This document shows, piece after piece, positions 44,888 to 56,750 of a stretch of DNA of 64,000 nt (position 1 is its first letter; each line of letters begins with the position of its first letter). The position numbers and the translations under genes were made by a program. The stretch covers positions 124,253,989-124,317,988 of the forward strand of contig CP136068.1 in assembly GCA_032622095.1 (NCBI GenBank). The letters run 5' to 3'. The stretch is from Siphonodentalium dalli (taxonomy: Eukaryota; Mollusca; Scaphopoda; Gadilida; Siphonodentaliidae). The notes under the pieces were generated by a model. That model did no database searches, was not told the origin of the DNA, and saw nothing but the letters and a program-made list of their open reading frames with translations.

Positions 44888-45285
44888 TGCCGCCGACGTA
44901 GACAGCCACATGTAACAGGGACACCGACGTCACTCCGGATCGATGTCCTCGTCGCTGTCATCGATGTGGGGCATCACCACCCAGCCAGACTACCACACCC
45001 GTCCATGCGACGCCGATGTGTGTAGAGAGCCCGGCGTCGAAAGAAAGATCAGAAGAACATATTGAAAGACAGCGAAAGAAAATAAAGAAAAGAGTAATTA
45101 GACCCCACTCAGCAGGGACAAACCAAAATAACAACTGTAAATTCTTCCTGCTGAGAGATCGACAAGAATACCGAGGGCCAGACCAGCTGGAGCCCTCCAT
45201 AGGAAAGTTCTGGATTGAAGACGAACATTTCCACTACTCCAACCATCCACGTCTATCAAAAAGATTTCAAGAAATGAAGAAATAG
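44888..45285 (+). CDS. Unrecognised open frame inside the GTPase intron
   Basis: A plus-strand frame is open from just after a TAG near 44,900 to a stop at 45,285, with an internal ATG at 45,016. It is Cys/Arg-rich at first (CPRRCHRCG), then highly charged (KERSEEHIERQRKKIKKRV), and ends IEDEHFHYSNHPRLSKRFQE plus MKK. The run is richer in GC and CpG than its surroundings, which suggests coding or mobile-element origin. It lies antisense inside the intron of the GTPase gene. I recognise no family. It may be the C-terminal part of a transposon protein or a nested gene. Confidence 0.3.
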
Positions 45286-45384
45286 ATATAAAAAAAAAAA
45301 TTCTTGATTATATTATTAAAGGAATAATGAGGGGTTAGGGAAAGGTATCGGCCCTTTCGAGAATCCCGGGGTTAGCACCCCCAA

Positions 45385-45439
45385 CACACACACACACCCT
45401 CACTCACCCCCCCCCCCCCCCACACACACACACGCACAC

Positions 45440-45479
<40 letters not shown>

Positions 45480-45495
45480 TCTATCTCTCTCTATC
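45385..45495. repeat. Microsatellites (CA)n, C-run and (CT)n
   Basis: Consecutive runs of CA, then C, then CA again and CT (to about 45,490), in the intron upstream of the GTPase exon at 43,371-43,505 on the minus strand. Confidence 0.9.
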
Positions 45496-45622
45496 TTTGT
45501 TCAATGTTATAATGTTCCCATGCAGCCAGGTTAATTTTAACTGGTGGAACATGATCTCAAGGGCGTAGCTAGAGTTGATATTCATGGCATGACCTAGCTA
45601 GTCTCGTCTAGTGTATACTCAC

Positions 45623-45732
45623 CCGCTGGACTACGTTCTCTAGCGAATCTGGATCTGACACTGAGAAACATATAAGAATCAAGTCGACATCTGTGTACGA
45701 TAATGGACGGACTCGGTCGTAACCAGCATCCC
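45623..45732 (-). CDS. Rnd-family GTPase, switch II exon
   Basis: Acceptor TTTCTGATTCCAG and donor CGG|GTGAGT enclose 110 bases that start in the third base pair of a Gly codon. They encode [20 protein letters not shown] followed by [22 protein letters not shown] is the Rho switch-II signature. In ordinary Rho proteins the residues after the DTAG motif are Q-E-D; here they are D-A-G, so the catalytic Gln61 equivalent is absent, as in Rnd proteins, which do not hydrolyse GTP. Exons with the P-loop and switch I should lie upstream (higher coordinates) but I could not find them before 64,000. Confidence 0.8.
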
Positions 45733-46537
45733 CTGGAATCAGAAATGCATAATGTGGAAATCAAGTTGTAATCAGGTCAGGCACATCATGAATTCAACCA
45801 GTATAGTTACATTTTACTATCATAGTTGAATTTGACAGTGTCAAAAACACAATTTCCCTGTTTTTGTGGAAACATCTCACTGCACATCCAAATTGCACTC
45901 ATTGCAACATTACAGCAAATGAACAGTCTCCCGATGTTGCGACCTTTTGCCCCGGCTTATTTTAGTTAATATTGAAAAGAGCAAAAGATATTGAGATACA
46001 AGTAGAAGATATATACAAAAGATTGAGAGTGTTGCAGTATATCTACAACATATACACGAACTTCTCATCATCATCATCATCATCCTCATCATCATCATCA
46101 TCATCATGGTAGTCGTTTTCGTCGTTCTCATCGTCGAGACATGATCACCGTAACCGCGTCATCAGTATCACCGTCTTCGTTGTCATCACATTATCGTCGC
46201 CGCCTACTCGTCGTCACCATCGCCAGTATCATTATCATCATTATCTCCAACAACAACAACAACAATAACAACAACAACAAAACTGCATATTATTCAATAT
46301 TATTTAAGTTAAGGTTTATCAGTCGGATGAATGAACATAGTCTGCGCAGGCAATCCACATCTTCCTAATTCAGAATGTCATCTAACATATCATTAGTTGC
46401 ATGTTCTATGCTAGTATATTTGCTAGGCAAGAAGCACTAACATTAATATAATCACTCAATCGCTCCTTCATGACAAAACTTAAACCAATTGAATATTAGT
46501 GGACCTCCTTATTATCTGCCATCACGATTGCTCATTT
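45733..46537. other. Non-coding sequence with ATC/AAC microsatellites
   Basis: ATC repeats at about 46,058-46,112 and an AAC run at 46,248-46,282 generate spurious open frames. Probably intronic to the GTPase gene. Confidence 0.5.
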
Positions 46538-46712
46538 GTGACCCGCCATATCAAATCTAGTCGTAAGTCGGGATTTTGTTTACCCTGTGCCAATGCATTC
46601 TCTTATATATGCGAGGCGACCTATGGTCGACTCGCATATATAAGAGAATGCATTGGCACGGGGTCAAAAAAAATCCCGACTTACGACTGGATTTGATATG
46701 GCGGGTCACATA
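46538..46712. mobile_element. 175-bp near-perfect palindrome with the GCATTCTCTTATATATGC core
   Basis: The outer arms TGTGACCCGCCATATCAAAT and its complement, with GTCGTAAGTCGGGATTT inside, enclose the 80-bp palindrome of the CCCTTT-family MITEs (CCTGTGCCAATGCATTCTC and its complement). The core is the family motif but the outer arms are different, so a palindrome sits inside another palindrome. Confidence 0.7.
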
Positions 46713-46884
46713 TACACATTTAACTATTATATTTGAATTCAGGATGTACCTGATCTGGTAATAGCTTCGTCGGATCTGACTGAAATTCGAACAAGTCATG
46801 TGCATACAGTTCATTATGGAATGTGTTCATCAACATGAAAGGCTAATATGTGTTCATGCAGATTTCCTTCCATTAATTGATAGG

Positions 46885-47460
46885 TGATGAACTATAGAGG
46901 TCACTTCGAAGATCCGTATGCAGTTTGGTGACGATCGAATGAGGGAAGTGGACTGAAGAGTGTGCCGAATGATTTAGTATTGCAAAGAGTAAAATCCAAG
47001 AAGGCTGCTGGCGGCCATGTTTTTCAACGAAATCGGAACAATTTGATGGCTCCCATCTAGTGGTCACCCCGATTATCCATATCAAGTTTGGTGGCGATCA
47101 GATGAGGGTGTGGTATGTTTACTATGTTACAGGGTACATGTGCCAAAAGCTTTAGTCATGCAAATAGTAAAATCCAAGATGGCTGTCGGCGGCCATGTTT
47201 TTCATCGAAAATTGTTCAAATTTCATAGCTCCCGTCTATAGAGGTGATCATGAACATGCCTGTAATTTTTCAAAAACATTTTTTCAAATAAATGCGAGCT
47301 ACATGGTGTGTCGATATATTTAAATTTGAAAGCCAAGATTGCCGCTGGCGGCCATATTGTTTAACGAATTAGGAAATAATCAATGTCTCCCATCTAGAGG
47401 TCACTCCGAAGATTCATATGAAGTTTGGTGATGATCGGATGAGGGTTATTGTGGCCCGTG
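46885..47460. repeat. Tandem repeat with GGCGGCCATGTTTTTCA units
   Basis: Three diverged units of about 160-260 bp carry ATATGAAGTTTGGTGACGAT or variants, GATGAGGG, CCAAGATGGC-type and GGCGGCCATGTTTTTCA words, with CTCCCATCTAG.GGTCA between. Non-coding. Confidence 0.6.
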
Positions 47461-49040
47461 TAGGGTGTGCCAAATGAAATTGTTCATGTATGCCAATGCA
47501 CATTCAGCTTTACCGAGTTTATACATTACCTTATATTAATATAATTTATTATACTGTTCAATACACAATTTACAATTATAGGTTATTAGATATATGCATA
47601 CTGTCATTATAAGGATGGTTTGCCAATTAATCTTATCTTATCTTGATTGAACATATTTATTGGGAGACACTAAATATGCAAAGAAATATAAAACACAATA
47701 AAAAATTTAAAATCTGGGTGTACAGGGGATCGGGATACAAATTACATAACTTATTTAAGCCCTTCTGTCCTGACTTATCTGTAATGTGGGATAATGTTGG
47801 TTAGTCCGGAAGTAATGCACGAAACTTTTTTTATTTTGATCTTCTTTTTTTGCTTTTTTTTTGGGTGCTCCTGCATAGTATCACTGGTGTGTATAGGTTT
47901 GTATTAATAGAGGCACCATCCTGCATACTAGATATTTATTTGAGCGACTTTGGTTATGTGCAATACATGGACGTTTAGTAAACAAGTACCGTGTACAAAA
48001 CAACACACTAAATGTCTGTTATTCCGCGACAAAGTATATTTCTACGTTATTCTTGTTTATCTCTCTTTCCCAAATCTCGCGAGATAAGTTTACGAAGACA
48101 AAGGTGCTTTTGTTGTTCGGTACCCACATACTTCTGTATATCTCATTCGTATTACTTCAAAGTCTATTCCAGCAGCAGACAGACGCATTCATGAACAATG
48201 GTCACCTGTTAATGTTCGAGTTGTTTTGCGTCATATATAAGAGGAACTTTACGAATGCGATATGAATTCACATATATACGTGTATTCTCGAGAGCATTTA
48301 ACGATGCATATCTATATACCCAAATTCAGCGAGTTGTGTGGCACACGCATCAATCTATTTCTGAGTTCGTTTTTAATGATTTACGTTAGACAATTCTGTT
48401 TCAGATCCGCAATTGACTTCAAAAATTGTATTAGATAATGATGGTACAAATTCTGGCTAACAGATAAGACATTGTCTGGGCACACATCGACCAATCGACT
48501 TTATGACATATACATGTGTCGGAACAACAGCGTCATTGAATACTGGTTACACTAGTGTAAATATGGTTCGGAGTGACATATAGCAGGAATATATAGGAGA
48601 TAATAAAATAGACACTGGCCGCTGATTGGTCAATAGCCTTGTCTGTTTTGCATACAAATTACATCACACTTCTTCCCCTCACATAGGTAAAATAGCCATT
48701 GGCACAGGAATTAACCCTTTGTAGTGAAGTTTGAATTTTATGGTGTGGTCTAAAATATGACATTATAGTCTACAAGGATATTGCACTGCCTTAATATTCC
48801 CCCAACCAACATAAGTGGTTTTCAAGTCCGAAAAATAAGCTGGACACATGCAATAGCTCTTATTACCGCCACGAAGTGGTGGACACTGGTGTACAGATGT
48901 GTATAGACTCATGGTCGTATGGAGGAATGTATTCTTGTTTCGTACTAGAGTATAAATCGTACCGATAATTACGATAGTACGACAAAGATTAGCACATGTG
49001 TTTACATCACCGGTGTAATTGTGGGGACATGTTTCTATTA
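47461..49040. other. Non-coding sequence, retroelement-like tail
   Basis: Around 47,470-47,640 an AT-rich stretch with TTATCTTATCTTGATTGAAC looks like the 3' tail of a non-LTR element. No exon is supported in the remainder. Confidence 0.4.
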
Positions 49041-49800
49041 TGAAGATTTGCTATCCCGAAGGTCCGCTATTCCGAAGGTTCTCTATTCCGAAGGTTTTTG
49101 TTATTTTTAGGTTAATTCTATATTCTAAAGTATTCAGACTAATTTGAGAGGGTTCATTTTCACAAAGATTCTTTTTATGGAGTGTGCGCTCACATCCGAA
49201 CTGATCCTGCGCGCACACCGATACAGATACAGGAGGAAATAACTTAACTTAGAACATTAAATGTGATTTTGTTTTGTTTTCGCGGGTTTTCTTGAGATTT
49301 AATGTCATTACGTGGGCCCATACCGTTGAATTCTTGGCATATAATATGAATGTTGTGGTATATATGGACCCTCCCGCATCGGGACATGACACAGGTACAA
49401 TTGACTTAAGTGATGTTCTGTGTGGGCTCCAATTTGGAGTTCAATATTTTAAGGGCCAAGTTTAGAATTTTATGGGTCCATAGCTTTGAACTCTGGGCAT
49501 ATAATATGAATATTGGGGGGCATGTCTCTATTCCGAAGGTTCACTATCCCGAAGGTCCACTATTCCGAAATGTCTTTTAATGTTCGCTATTCCGAAGGTT
49601 CACCAATCCGAAGGTTCGTTATTCCGAAGGTTCTGTGTTCCGAAGATTTTTGTTATATTAAGGTTAATTCTATATTCTAAAGTATTGAGAGGGTTCATTA
49701 TCACGAAGATTCTTTTTATGAAGGAAATAACTTAAAACATTAAATGTGATTTTGTTTTGTTTTCGCGGGTTTTCTTGAGTTTAATGTCATTACGTATGAC
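49041..49800. repeat. Diverged direct duplication with TATTCCGAAGGT words
   Basis: TATTCCGAAGGTTC words, a TTAGGTTAATTCTATATTCT block and TGTTTTCGCGGGTTTTCTTG occur at 49,041-49,300 and again at 49,525-49,790, about 480 bp apart. Non-coding. Confidence 0.6.
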
Positions 49801-50254
49801 CTTATTTCTCATTACATATTCACACCAAGCAGCCCACACAATTGCTATGTTTCCATGCGATTTAATGTGATTACGTGTGACCTAATATCTCAATAATCTG
49901 AGGCAAGAGTACGCCAGCTAAAGGCGAATTATAACAGTTGGGGCTATAACGCTCAATGAATACTGGAGGCTATAACAAACTGCGCAGCAGAATATCGCTG
50001 AATGGACGAGTATGAGATGAGCCTAACTGCAATTGTGACTTTGTTTAAAGGCCCACTTAACTTTCGAGTCATTCATTTTTTATAGTATATACGGTTTTAA
50101 TAACAATTTATGCCATAAAATTTGAATAAAATACTATACTTCATCACCATTTGAAACGCAGAATACTTCTATCTCCTAGTTTGAAACACCTTTAAAATAC
50201 AGCGTCGTATATCTAGCAATTAGCAACCAACATGTCCTCCTCGGCTTTTCATAG
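49801..50254. other. Non-coding sequence
   Basis: No supported exon or repeat border. Confidence 0.4.
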
Positions 50255-50770
50255 ATTTCAACGTAATTTGATACTTATGGGTATTTATGTCCGGGAAGTG
50301 TTTTGGACGGGTCAAATCGTGACCCCGACTTGACCTTGACCTTTAAAACTGTCAATGCAAGGTCAATTTGGGTAAAACGGACACATTTCGGCGAAATTTG
50401 ATACCTAGGGATACTTTTGTCCGAGGAAAGTTTTGAACGGGTCAAATCGTGACCTCGGTCTGACCTTGACCTTCAATGTGGTCAATCAAAGGTCAAATCG
50501 GACAAAACGGATGTATTTCGACGAAATTTGATACCTATGGGTACTTTTGTCGGGGGAGTGTTTTGGACGGGTCAAATTATGACTCCGACCTTACCTTGAC
50601 CTTCAAAATTTTTCATTAAAGGTCAAGTGGGGTAAAACGGACGGATTTCGACGAAATTTGATACCTAGGGGTACTTTTCTCCGGGTGGGGGTGTTTTGGA
50701 CTGGTCAAATCATGACCCTGACTTGACCTTGACTTTCGAAATAGTCAATTGAAGGTCAAATCGCGCCTTT
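50255..50770. repeat. Tandem repeat, about 120-bp period, four copies
   Basis: Units share AAATTTGATACCTA.GGGTA, TTTTGGACGGGTCAAATCGT, GACTTGACCTTGACCTTC and GGTCAA.T.GGGTAAAACGG. Starts are near 50,265, 50,392, 50,520 and 50,650. Non-coding. Confidence 0.8.
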
Positions 50771-51749
50771 CACCGGAAATCAGATGGGAAACAGCCCGGG
50801 CGAAGTCGGGCCCATCAGCTTGTGTAATAAAGAAGACAGTTTGAAGAAAGTAACGTATGACACGAGAAACTGGAAAACTTGAAATATGGAAGTATGCAAA
50901 TAATATGATATTGGTGGCGTTACCATTTCTGACTATGGTTTTCTTGTATATGCATGCAGACAAGTTGTTAACGTAGGCCTGGTGAAGAGAAGACTGGCAC
51001 AGGGGTTGAGTGACATGTACTGGTTTCCCCAATATTGTGTACGTCAATGGTATAAGCGTCGTCGGTGTTGGTATTATACTATATACGTGGGTCTGCACTG
51101 ATCAAGGACATCATTATCGTGTGGTAGGCGAAGGAGTGCGTGCATTGCATGTTTATTCGGGCCGATTCTGAGTTAATTATGGGTTATCCTGGGTTATAAG
51201 ATATATCACTGTCGTTCCGGAGGTATGCAATTAGTAACAAAACAGACCCCTCAGTGCGCTAGCACTATCCTGGCTCCTCCGTAGCCAAGAATAAATACGC
51301 ATAATGAGGGTAAAATCAGCATCTAGTATTAAATGCTTTGAAGATATCATACGTATCTGTATCACTGTTCGGAGTGCACTCAGATCGCATATCCGGGTCA
51401 CGTAGTACATGCATGGATTCAATATGGCCGACCCAATTTGGATTTCTAAGTTCTAACATGCGTCAGAATTTGCACCAATTGTTCGCCATTTATTTAAGCA
51501 GCTATATTTTGGAGTAAAGATACTTGAAAAATTCATCCCATCTGAACTTTGTATCTATATGCGTGGTGAGTTTTACAGGTCCCTGTGATATGGAGTACAT
51601 TCAGATGCCAATTGATGGAAGTTTATACATGTATATGTCTGGGCGTCCATAATGCAGATGAAAACAAACATGAGGGTGTCACCCCCTTTACTGGTATATA
51701 TATATACGCGGAATATGGGTGATACGGAGGATTGACATCCCTTTGTTAA
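50771..51749. other. Non-coding sequence
   Basis: A minus-strand frame at 50,745-51,098 starts beside the satellite and lacks protein-like features. Nothing else is recognised. Confidence 0.4.
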
Positions 51750-52180
51750 CCCTTTCACGACGGGAGCTGCGCTAAAGCAACATTAAATACCCTGTGCCAA
51801 TGCATTCGCTTTATATATATGCGATGCGTCTCGCATATATAAGAGAATGCATTGGCCTACAATTTTTTTTTTATCAAATTTTCTTATATTCTTTAACATT
51901 TTTTATCATTTGTTTTTACATTCTTAAACAATTTTTATAAATTTTTTTAAAAATTCTTACATTCTTTAACAATTTTATCGTTTTTTATCATTATTTCTTA
52001 CATTCTTTAACAAATTTTTATATTTTTTTTCTTACATTTTTTAACAATTATAAAAAATAATATAAAATTTGCTAGGCCAATGCATTCTCTTATATATGCG
52101 AGGCGACCTATGTCGACTCGCATATATAAGAGAATGCATTGGCACAGGGTTTTCGCAAAAATTCAGTAAACTCCCTAAAG
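51750..52180. mobile_element. CCCTTT/TTAA MITE with two palindromes, right end worn
   Basis: CCCTTTCACGACGGGAGCTG follows TTAA at 51,746-51,749. Two copies of the GCATTCTCTTATATATGC palindrome (51,800-51,855 and 52,078-52,143) face each other across a T/A-rich spacer full of TTCTTACATTC repeats. No AAAGGG-TTAA right end is visible, so that side is eroded. Confidence 0.65.
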
Positions 52181-52599
52181 AAATATTATCGAGCACTGTT
52201 TGATTTTAGATGCGAAATCGTGGCATAAGCGACGAAATCGCAGTCGTGTGTACGTAAAACCCGTATACGGATAGATCGTAGGTTGGCTTACCATGGCTAA
52301 CGAACAACCGACGATATATTCATCTCATCGCAATCGTGTGAACAAACTATCCACGATTTTGTCGGGCCCGATTCCTCCACATACGATTGAATCGTGGTCG
52401 TTAGAACGTTCACTTATACGGCTCACAAAACCCGAGCGCAAGCTATCATAATTATAACTGCATGGGTCATAATATGCCATTGGAAAGCAGATGTGGCAAT
52501 GAGTGACAAGTGGCAAAACATTCAGAAGGACATTCATCATCCTTCAACAGTCGATCGATGGGGCCATGGCATGCACTGAGACCCATTCCCTGTCCCCTT

Positions 52600-52715
52600 C
52601 TCGAACCCCTGTATATGTCCCCTCATGGAGACCCTATATATGCCTCCTGGAGCCCCTATATATATGTCCCCTCCTGGAGCCCCTGTAAATGTCCCCTCCT
52701 GTAGCCCCTGTATCG
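52600..52715. repeat. Minisatellite, ATATGTCCCCTCCTGGAGCCCC units
   Basis: About four diverged units of 24-31 bp. The frames across it (Pro/Cys/Ser repeats) are products of the repeat. Confidence 0.7.
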
Positions 52716-53992
52716 GCCCATATTGCCTTATTCCACCACCCCTGTGGGAAATAATTTGTTTGATTTGGTTTCACGACGATGTCAGTTTTATCAGGAAGTG
52801 CCATACAGAGGGAATTTCGGTCCGAAGTCACTCCCCTGCATGTAGAAACAACCCATCGTCGACCATGCTACAAACTTGCACAGATACACGAAACCTCCCT
52901 CATCAATGCATCGCTTGGATAAGATGACTCAAAGGTACGGTTGGCCTTGGCGGTGGGTATCCTGTGAAAATATTTCCACCCGTCAAAAACCGCCACAAAC
53001 AGAAAGAACATCAAAATGTAGACATACTTTGTCCGTATATAAATACGAAATATCGCATAAACAGTATGTTATTCTCATATGTTTAACCATTGTTATGTAA
53101 ACAAAAGCATAAAAAGTTACTTTTCTGGTGTTTGTTTATATTATGATGGTATACATAAAGAGCGTTCTTTGTTGGTGAATTCCTGATATGGAACTAATAA
53201 AGAGCGTTTATGCCATTTGTGTGTGATTAGCCAGTAGCATTGTGCTGTCCTATGTAACCCAACCAGGCTCTTGCTTAGGTAAAATATAGTAGGTATTTAT
53301 GATAACATGCTGTTTACGCGATGGTCATGGTATATATGAACAAAACTGTATGCGTTTTAATGTTTTTCTGTTTACGGTGTTTGGAACAAATATGAATATT
53401 TTCGACAATGAAGGCCTCACGTGCCTTCAAGTATACCAGGACCAGACCGAGGGTCTCTGTTGCGGCGGTATGCGTATCGATGTTGGGTGCTGCCCGTGGA
53501 TTCATTCTGCTGGTGACCTAATCTATAACATCCTACTTTGAGGAATTAATTATATGCTTCTGGGAAATACAGGAAAGCAGCACGATCATAGTGCTATGTA
53601 GGCAAAGTCCCTGCAGTAATTGTTATTTATGTGTTTTATATTTTCATTTCTTGTTGTATTCCAATTTATATTTTTATTTCAGGGTATAAATTATGTTGAT
53701 TTGTTATTTGATCATTTTGTAAATAAAATATCTATCTATCTAGCTAGCTATAGATAGATAGCTGCTATGGTTTGACGGACATCTCAATGCACCATTCCGA
53801 TCGACATGCACATGGCCATTTCGATAAGAAATAAGAATTTGTTCACACTCTCTGGGTTAAGAAATATGAAGCAATGAACACTCATACTGAGTTCGTGCCT
53901 CCATAACTCTGACATATCTATCTATCACAAATCCGCGCCCGACGGAAAACGAACCAGCTTCCCCGTCACTGGACGAATCACGACAGCCTATT
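52716..53992. other. Non-coding; dispersed repeat and retroelement tail
   Basis: 52,930-53,130 is related to 19,563-19,850. Around 53,640-53,765 a TTTTGTAAATAAAATA stretch followed by ATCT repeats resembles a non-LTR 3' end with simple-repeat tail. No exon is supported. Confidence 0.4.
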
Positions 53993-54362
53993 CAGGGGCG
54001 CCGGAAGCATCCAAGGACAGGGGGGGCAGAGCCTACAAAAAGGGCACTTTTCCGCAAAAAAGGGCATTTTCTCCGCAAACTCGGGAAAATAACCATAAAT
54101 TCATTGTGGCAAAATCCCTATTTTAAAGGTATTTGTCGGTTTTTATGGCCGTTTTGTGATAAAATTGACAAAAAATTAATATTCCTTGTGAAATTGGTAG
54201 TATTTGGACCAAAAAAGTCACATTTTGCTATAAAAACATGAGATTAAACACACAAAAAGCATTTTCTGTCTCCAGAAAAAGGGTAAGTCCTGCCCCCCCC
54301 CCCCCCTTGGTCAAGGGCAGGGGGGTCAGCTGCCCCATCTGCCCCCTCTTCCGGCACCCCTG
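53993..54362. mobile_element. Non-autonomous hAT element with perfect 8-bp duplication
   Basis: CAGGGGCGCCGGAAG at the left and CTTCCGGCACCCCTG at the right are inverted repeats, flanked on both sides by AGCCTATT (53,985-53,992 and 54,363-54,370). This is the hAT signature. The interior is 370 bp, non-coding, with G and C tracts near the ends. Confidence 0.9.
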
Positions 54363-54831
54363 AGCCTATTATATATAAATGAACCTTTCCGATCGAACCA
54401 CTGGGTGAAATTATGCTTTTTAAGCTACCTTTAAGGGTCAGCCGGTGCTCCGGTTCTTTTCTTTCTTACTCTCAGACATCTTTATGTGCAATCGAACGGT
54501 ATAATGAGGGCAAAGTTGCGAAACGGCACACATAATGTATGAAGTGGCATAGCATTCCGTTTGGCAGTCATCTGAATCGACTGATTAGCCCCGCGTATAT
54601 AGTTAGCACGAACCATAATGATCTATATATATGCTTACTCTATCGCATAGATCAACACGTGGGGAGCTAGTCTAACTCCATCCCATACATCTACTCGTTG
54701 GGAACTAGTATAAGTGTGTACCTTGAGATGATGGCGGATAAACATCGTTGCGTGAACCGATCGGATTTCTGAATATGATACCTATAGCCAAGATAAGATT
54801 CATCACTTGTCATGATATTAACCCTTTACCC

Positions 54832-55181
54832 AACAAACCGGCCAAAACCGGCCAAATAAAGCTTCAACAGCCTAAAATATCTTCGGTCTGTCTCAATAAA
54901 ACCATACAAATATGGATATCATTGGAACCGGCTCCTTGACCACATTGTGATAGTTATAGTTATGCCCTGTGCCAATGCATTCTCTTATATATGCGAGTCG
55001 ACCATAGGTCGCCTCGCATATATAAGAGAATGCATTGGCCTAAAAAAAATCTTTTTTTAACAATTTTATAATTTTTAATGTGTTAAGCCAATGCATTCTC
55101 TTATATATGCGAGGCGACCTATGGTCGACTCGCATATATAAGAGAATGCATTGGCACAGGGCCCTCCTGTTGGGTAAAGAG
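54832..55181. mobile_element. CCCTTT/TTAA MITE with two facing palindromes
   Basis: Ends CCCTTTACCCAAC and GTTGGGTAAAGAG lie between TTAA sites (54,828-54,831 and 55,182-55,185). Two 80-bp palindromes built on GCATTCTCTTATATATGCG are each nearly perfect. The whole pair is itself an inverted repeat (GCCCTGTGCC..GGCACAGGGC) around a T-rich spacer. This is the best preserved example of the family's layout. Confidence 0.8.
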
Positions 55182-55185
55182 TTAA

Positions 55186-56395
55186 GGAATCGCCAGGTGT
55201 TCTGTAAACATGATCAGCAAGTAGCCAAAACCAACATGTATTTTCTAATTATAGGTCTAACATGCATGGAGATAAATTAGGTCACACATATGTGTAGTTT
55301 TAAAGTCCCACATTAATGTGTTCCCAACTTCAAATGATGCAATCAGACTGAATCAGCTAGTTTACCAAAATTAGGTCAGTTCTACGTATAAGACTTGCCA
55401 GTAGAAACAAAAGCTGCAGACAATCATGAATTTACATTAAAAACGGAAACATTTTTGACCAAACTTCAATTGCTAAAACCGTTGTTCAAACAACTTATTC
55501 TTTTTAGAACAGTATGATTACTTTTGTATTTGCCCAACAAAACCCTGATGTAAAAGTGTCTTTATTCAATATTCAACATTGCCAATTATTTCAAATCAAT
55601 AATTCAGTATAAATTGTTCTGCTTGTTACTAGTATCATGATCGTGAACCCCTACCATATTGTGTATATTTAGCGTTTTTCTCACTCTGATAACGTTCGTG
55701 AAATTATTGAAATCAAGTGCATGTTTACGTATAGTGTGTATATTTAGAAAAATACTTTCTATGTGTAAGAAAATATTTCTTACCTTTTCTAGATATTGAG
55801 AAAAAGACTTTTTAGGATTTAAGAAATTATTTTTTACTATAAGAAAATATGAGAAAAATAATTAATCCGTTCTTAGAAAACATTAAGAAAAATATTCTCA
55901 TAATTAGAATTTAAATTTCAAAAATAAATTAATTTTCTAAATATTAGAAAATTTGATGTAAGAAAATGTTCTAGGTATACTTCCAAGATAATATTCCTTG
56001 TTTTATTTATTTGTTTTATCTCAAAATAAGAAAATCCTTTTTGGCAGTTTGGTTTGAAATCGTTAACAGATCATCAACAATATCAGTCCATGCATGTAGT
56101 TTTGTATCGGGAACTATGGTGGATATGTTCAGCAGGAGGGTCCATAATACTCATACACATGCGGATTCAGGTAGACAGAAGCATAAGTATACCCAATTCC
56201 GGGCGGGTCGATTGTTTTGTCAAAATTTAACCGTCCGATAAGTTAGGGATTAACAGCGCAACAAACTTCGCATGAGTGGGTTTTCGGTGTATCAATGTGC
56301 GGTTCTTGCCACGAAATTGGCTCCTAGATATTCAACAAGAAAACCAAAGTCAGAAATGGAAACGCCCTCAAGGTCATATTATTAAAGATACTCAA
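55186..56395. other. Non-coding sequence
   Basis: 55,740-56,040 is a run of AGAAAATATT-type words in both orientations, possibly a decayed hairpin repeat. No exon is supported. Confidence 0.4.
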
Positions 56396-56746
56396 TCCGA
56401 TCGGACGCTCCTAATTTACTATTTCTTTGGCTTCGGGGGTAAACAGTATTTATTTCTCGAGAAATACGTGTCCCAGAAACACGTGGTCAAACGGAGGGTC
56501 TCGGACAAAATTGCGGATGAAGATGGATAACTCTAAAATCAAGTGGTAATACGGTCAAATTTCGTGATACTTTAGTGATAATACGGCCATATTTTGTAGA
56601 ACAAAATGTTGATAACTAACAAGTTTTGGGAAATTTGATACCATAGTTGACAGTGGTTAGCATTATTTTGTTGCAACAAATCGATTCTGATAACTAAAGT
56701 GTATTTCTGTTGTTGTATCTTGATGGTCTGATCGGATTGAATACCT
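56396..56746. mobile_element. AGGTACTCAATC-family MITE, the empty site of the insertion
   Basis: AGATACTCAATCCGATCGG and GATCGGATTGAATACCT ends lie between TTAA sites. Its interior matches, in inverse orientation, the two halves flanking the palindromic element. The sequence at 56,470-56,495 (CCCAGAAACACGTGGTCAAA) is the uninterrupted version of the insertion point, with TGGT at 56,484-56,487 corresponding to the duplicated ACCA. Confidence 0.85.
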
Positions 56747-56750
56747 TTAA

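Larger units (their letters stand above)
43506..45622. other. GTPase intron, non-coding apart from an unknown frame
   Basis: Mostly unrecognised. It contains the plus-strand frame at 44,888-45,285 and the CA/CT microsatellites at 45,385-45,495. Confidence 0.5.

Noticed and set aside
52394-52579. Short plus-strand frame near 52.5 kb
   Set aside because: Overlaps equally open antisense frames and runs into a minisatellite; no domain recognised.
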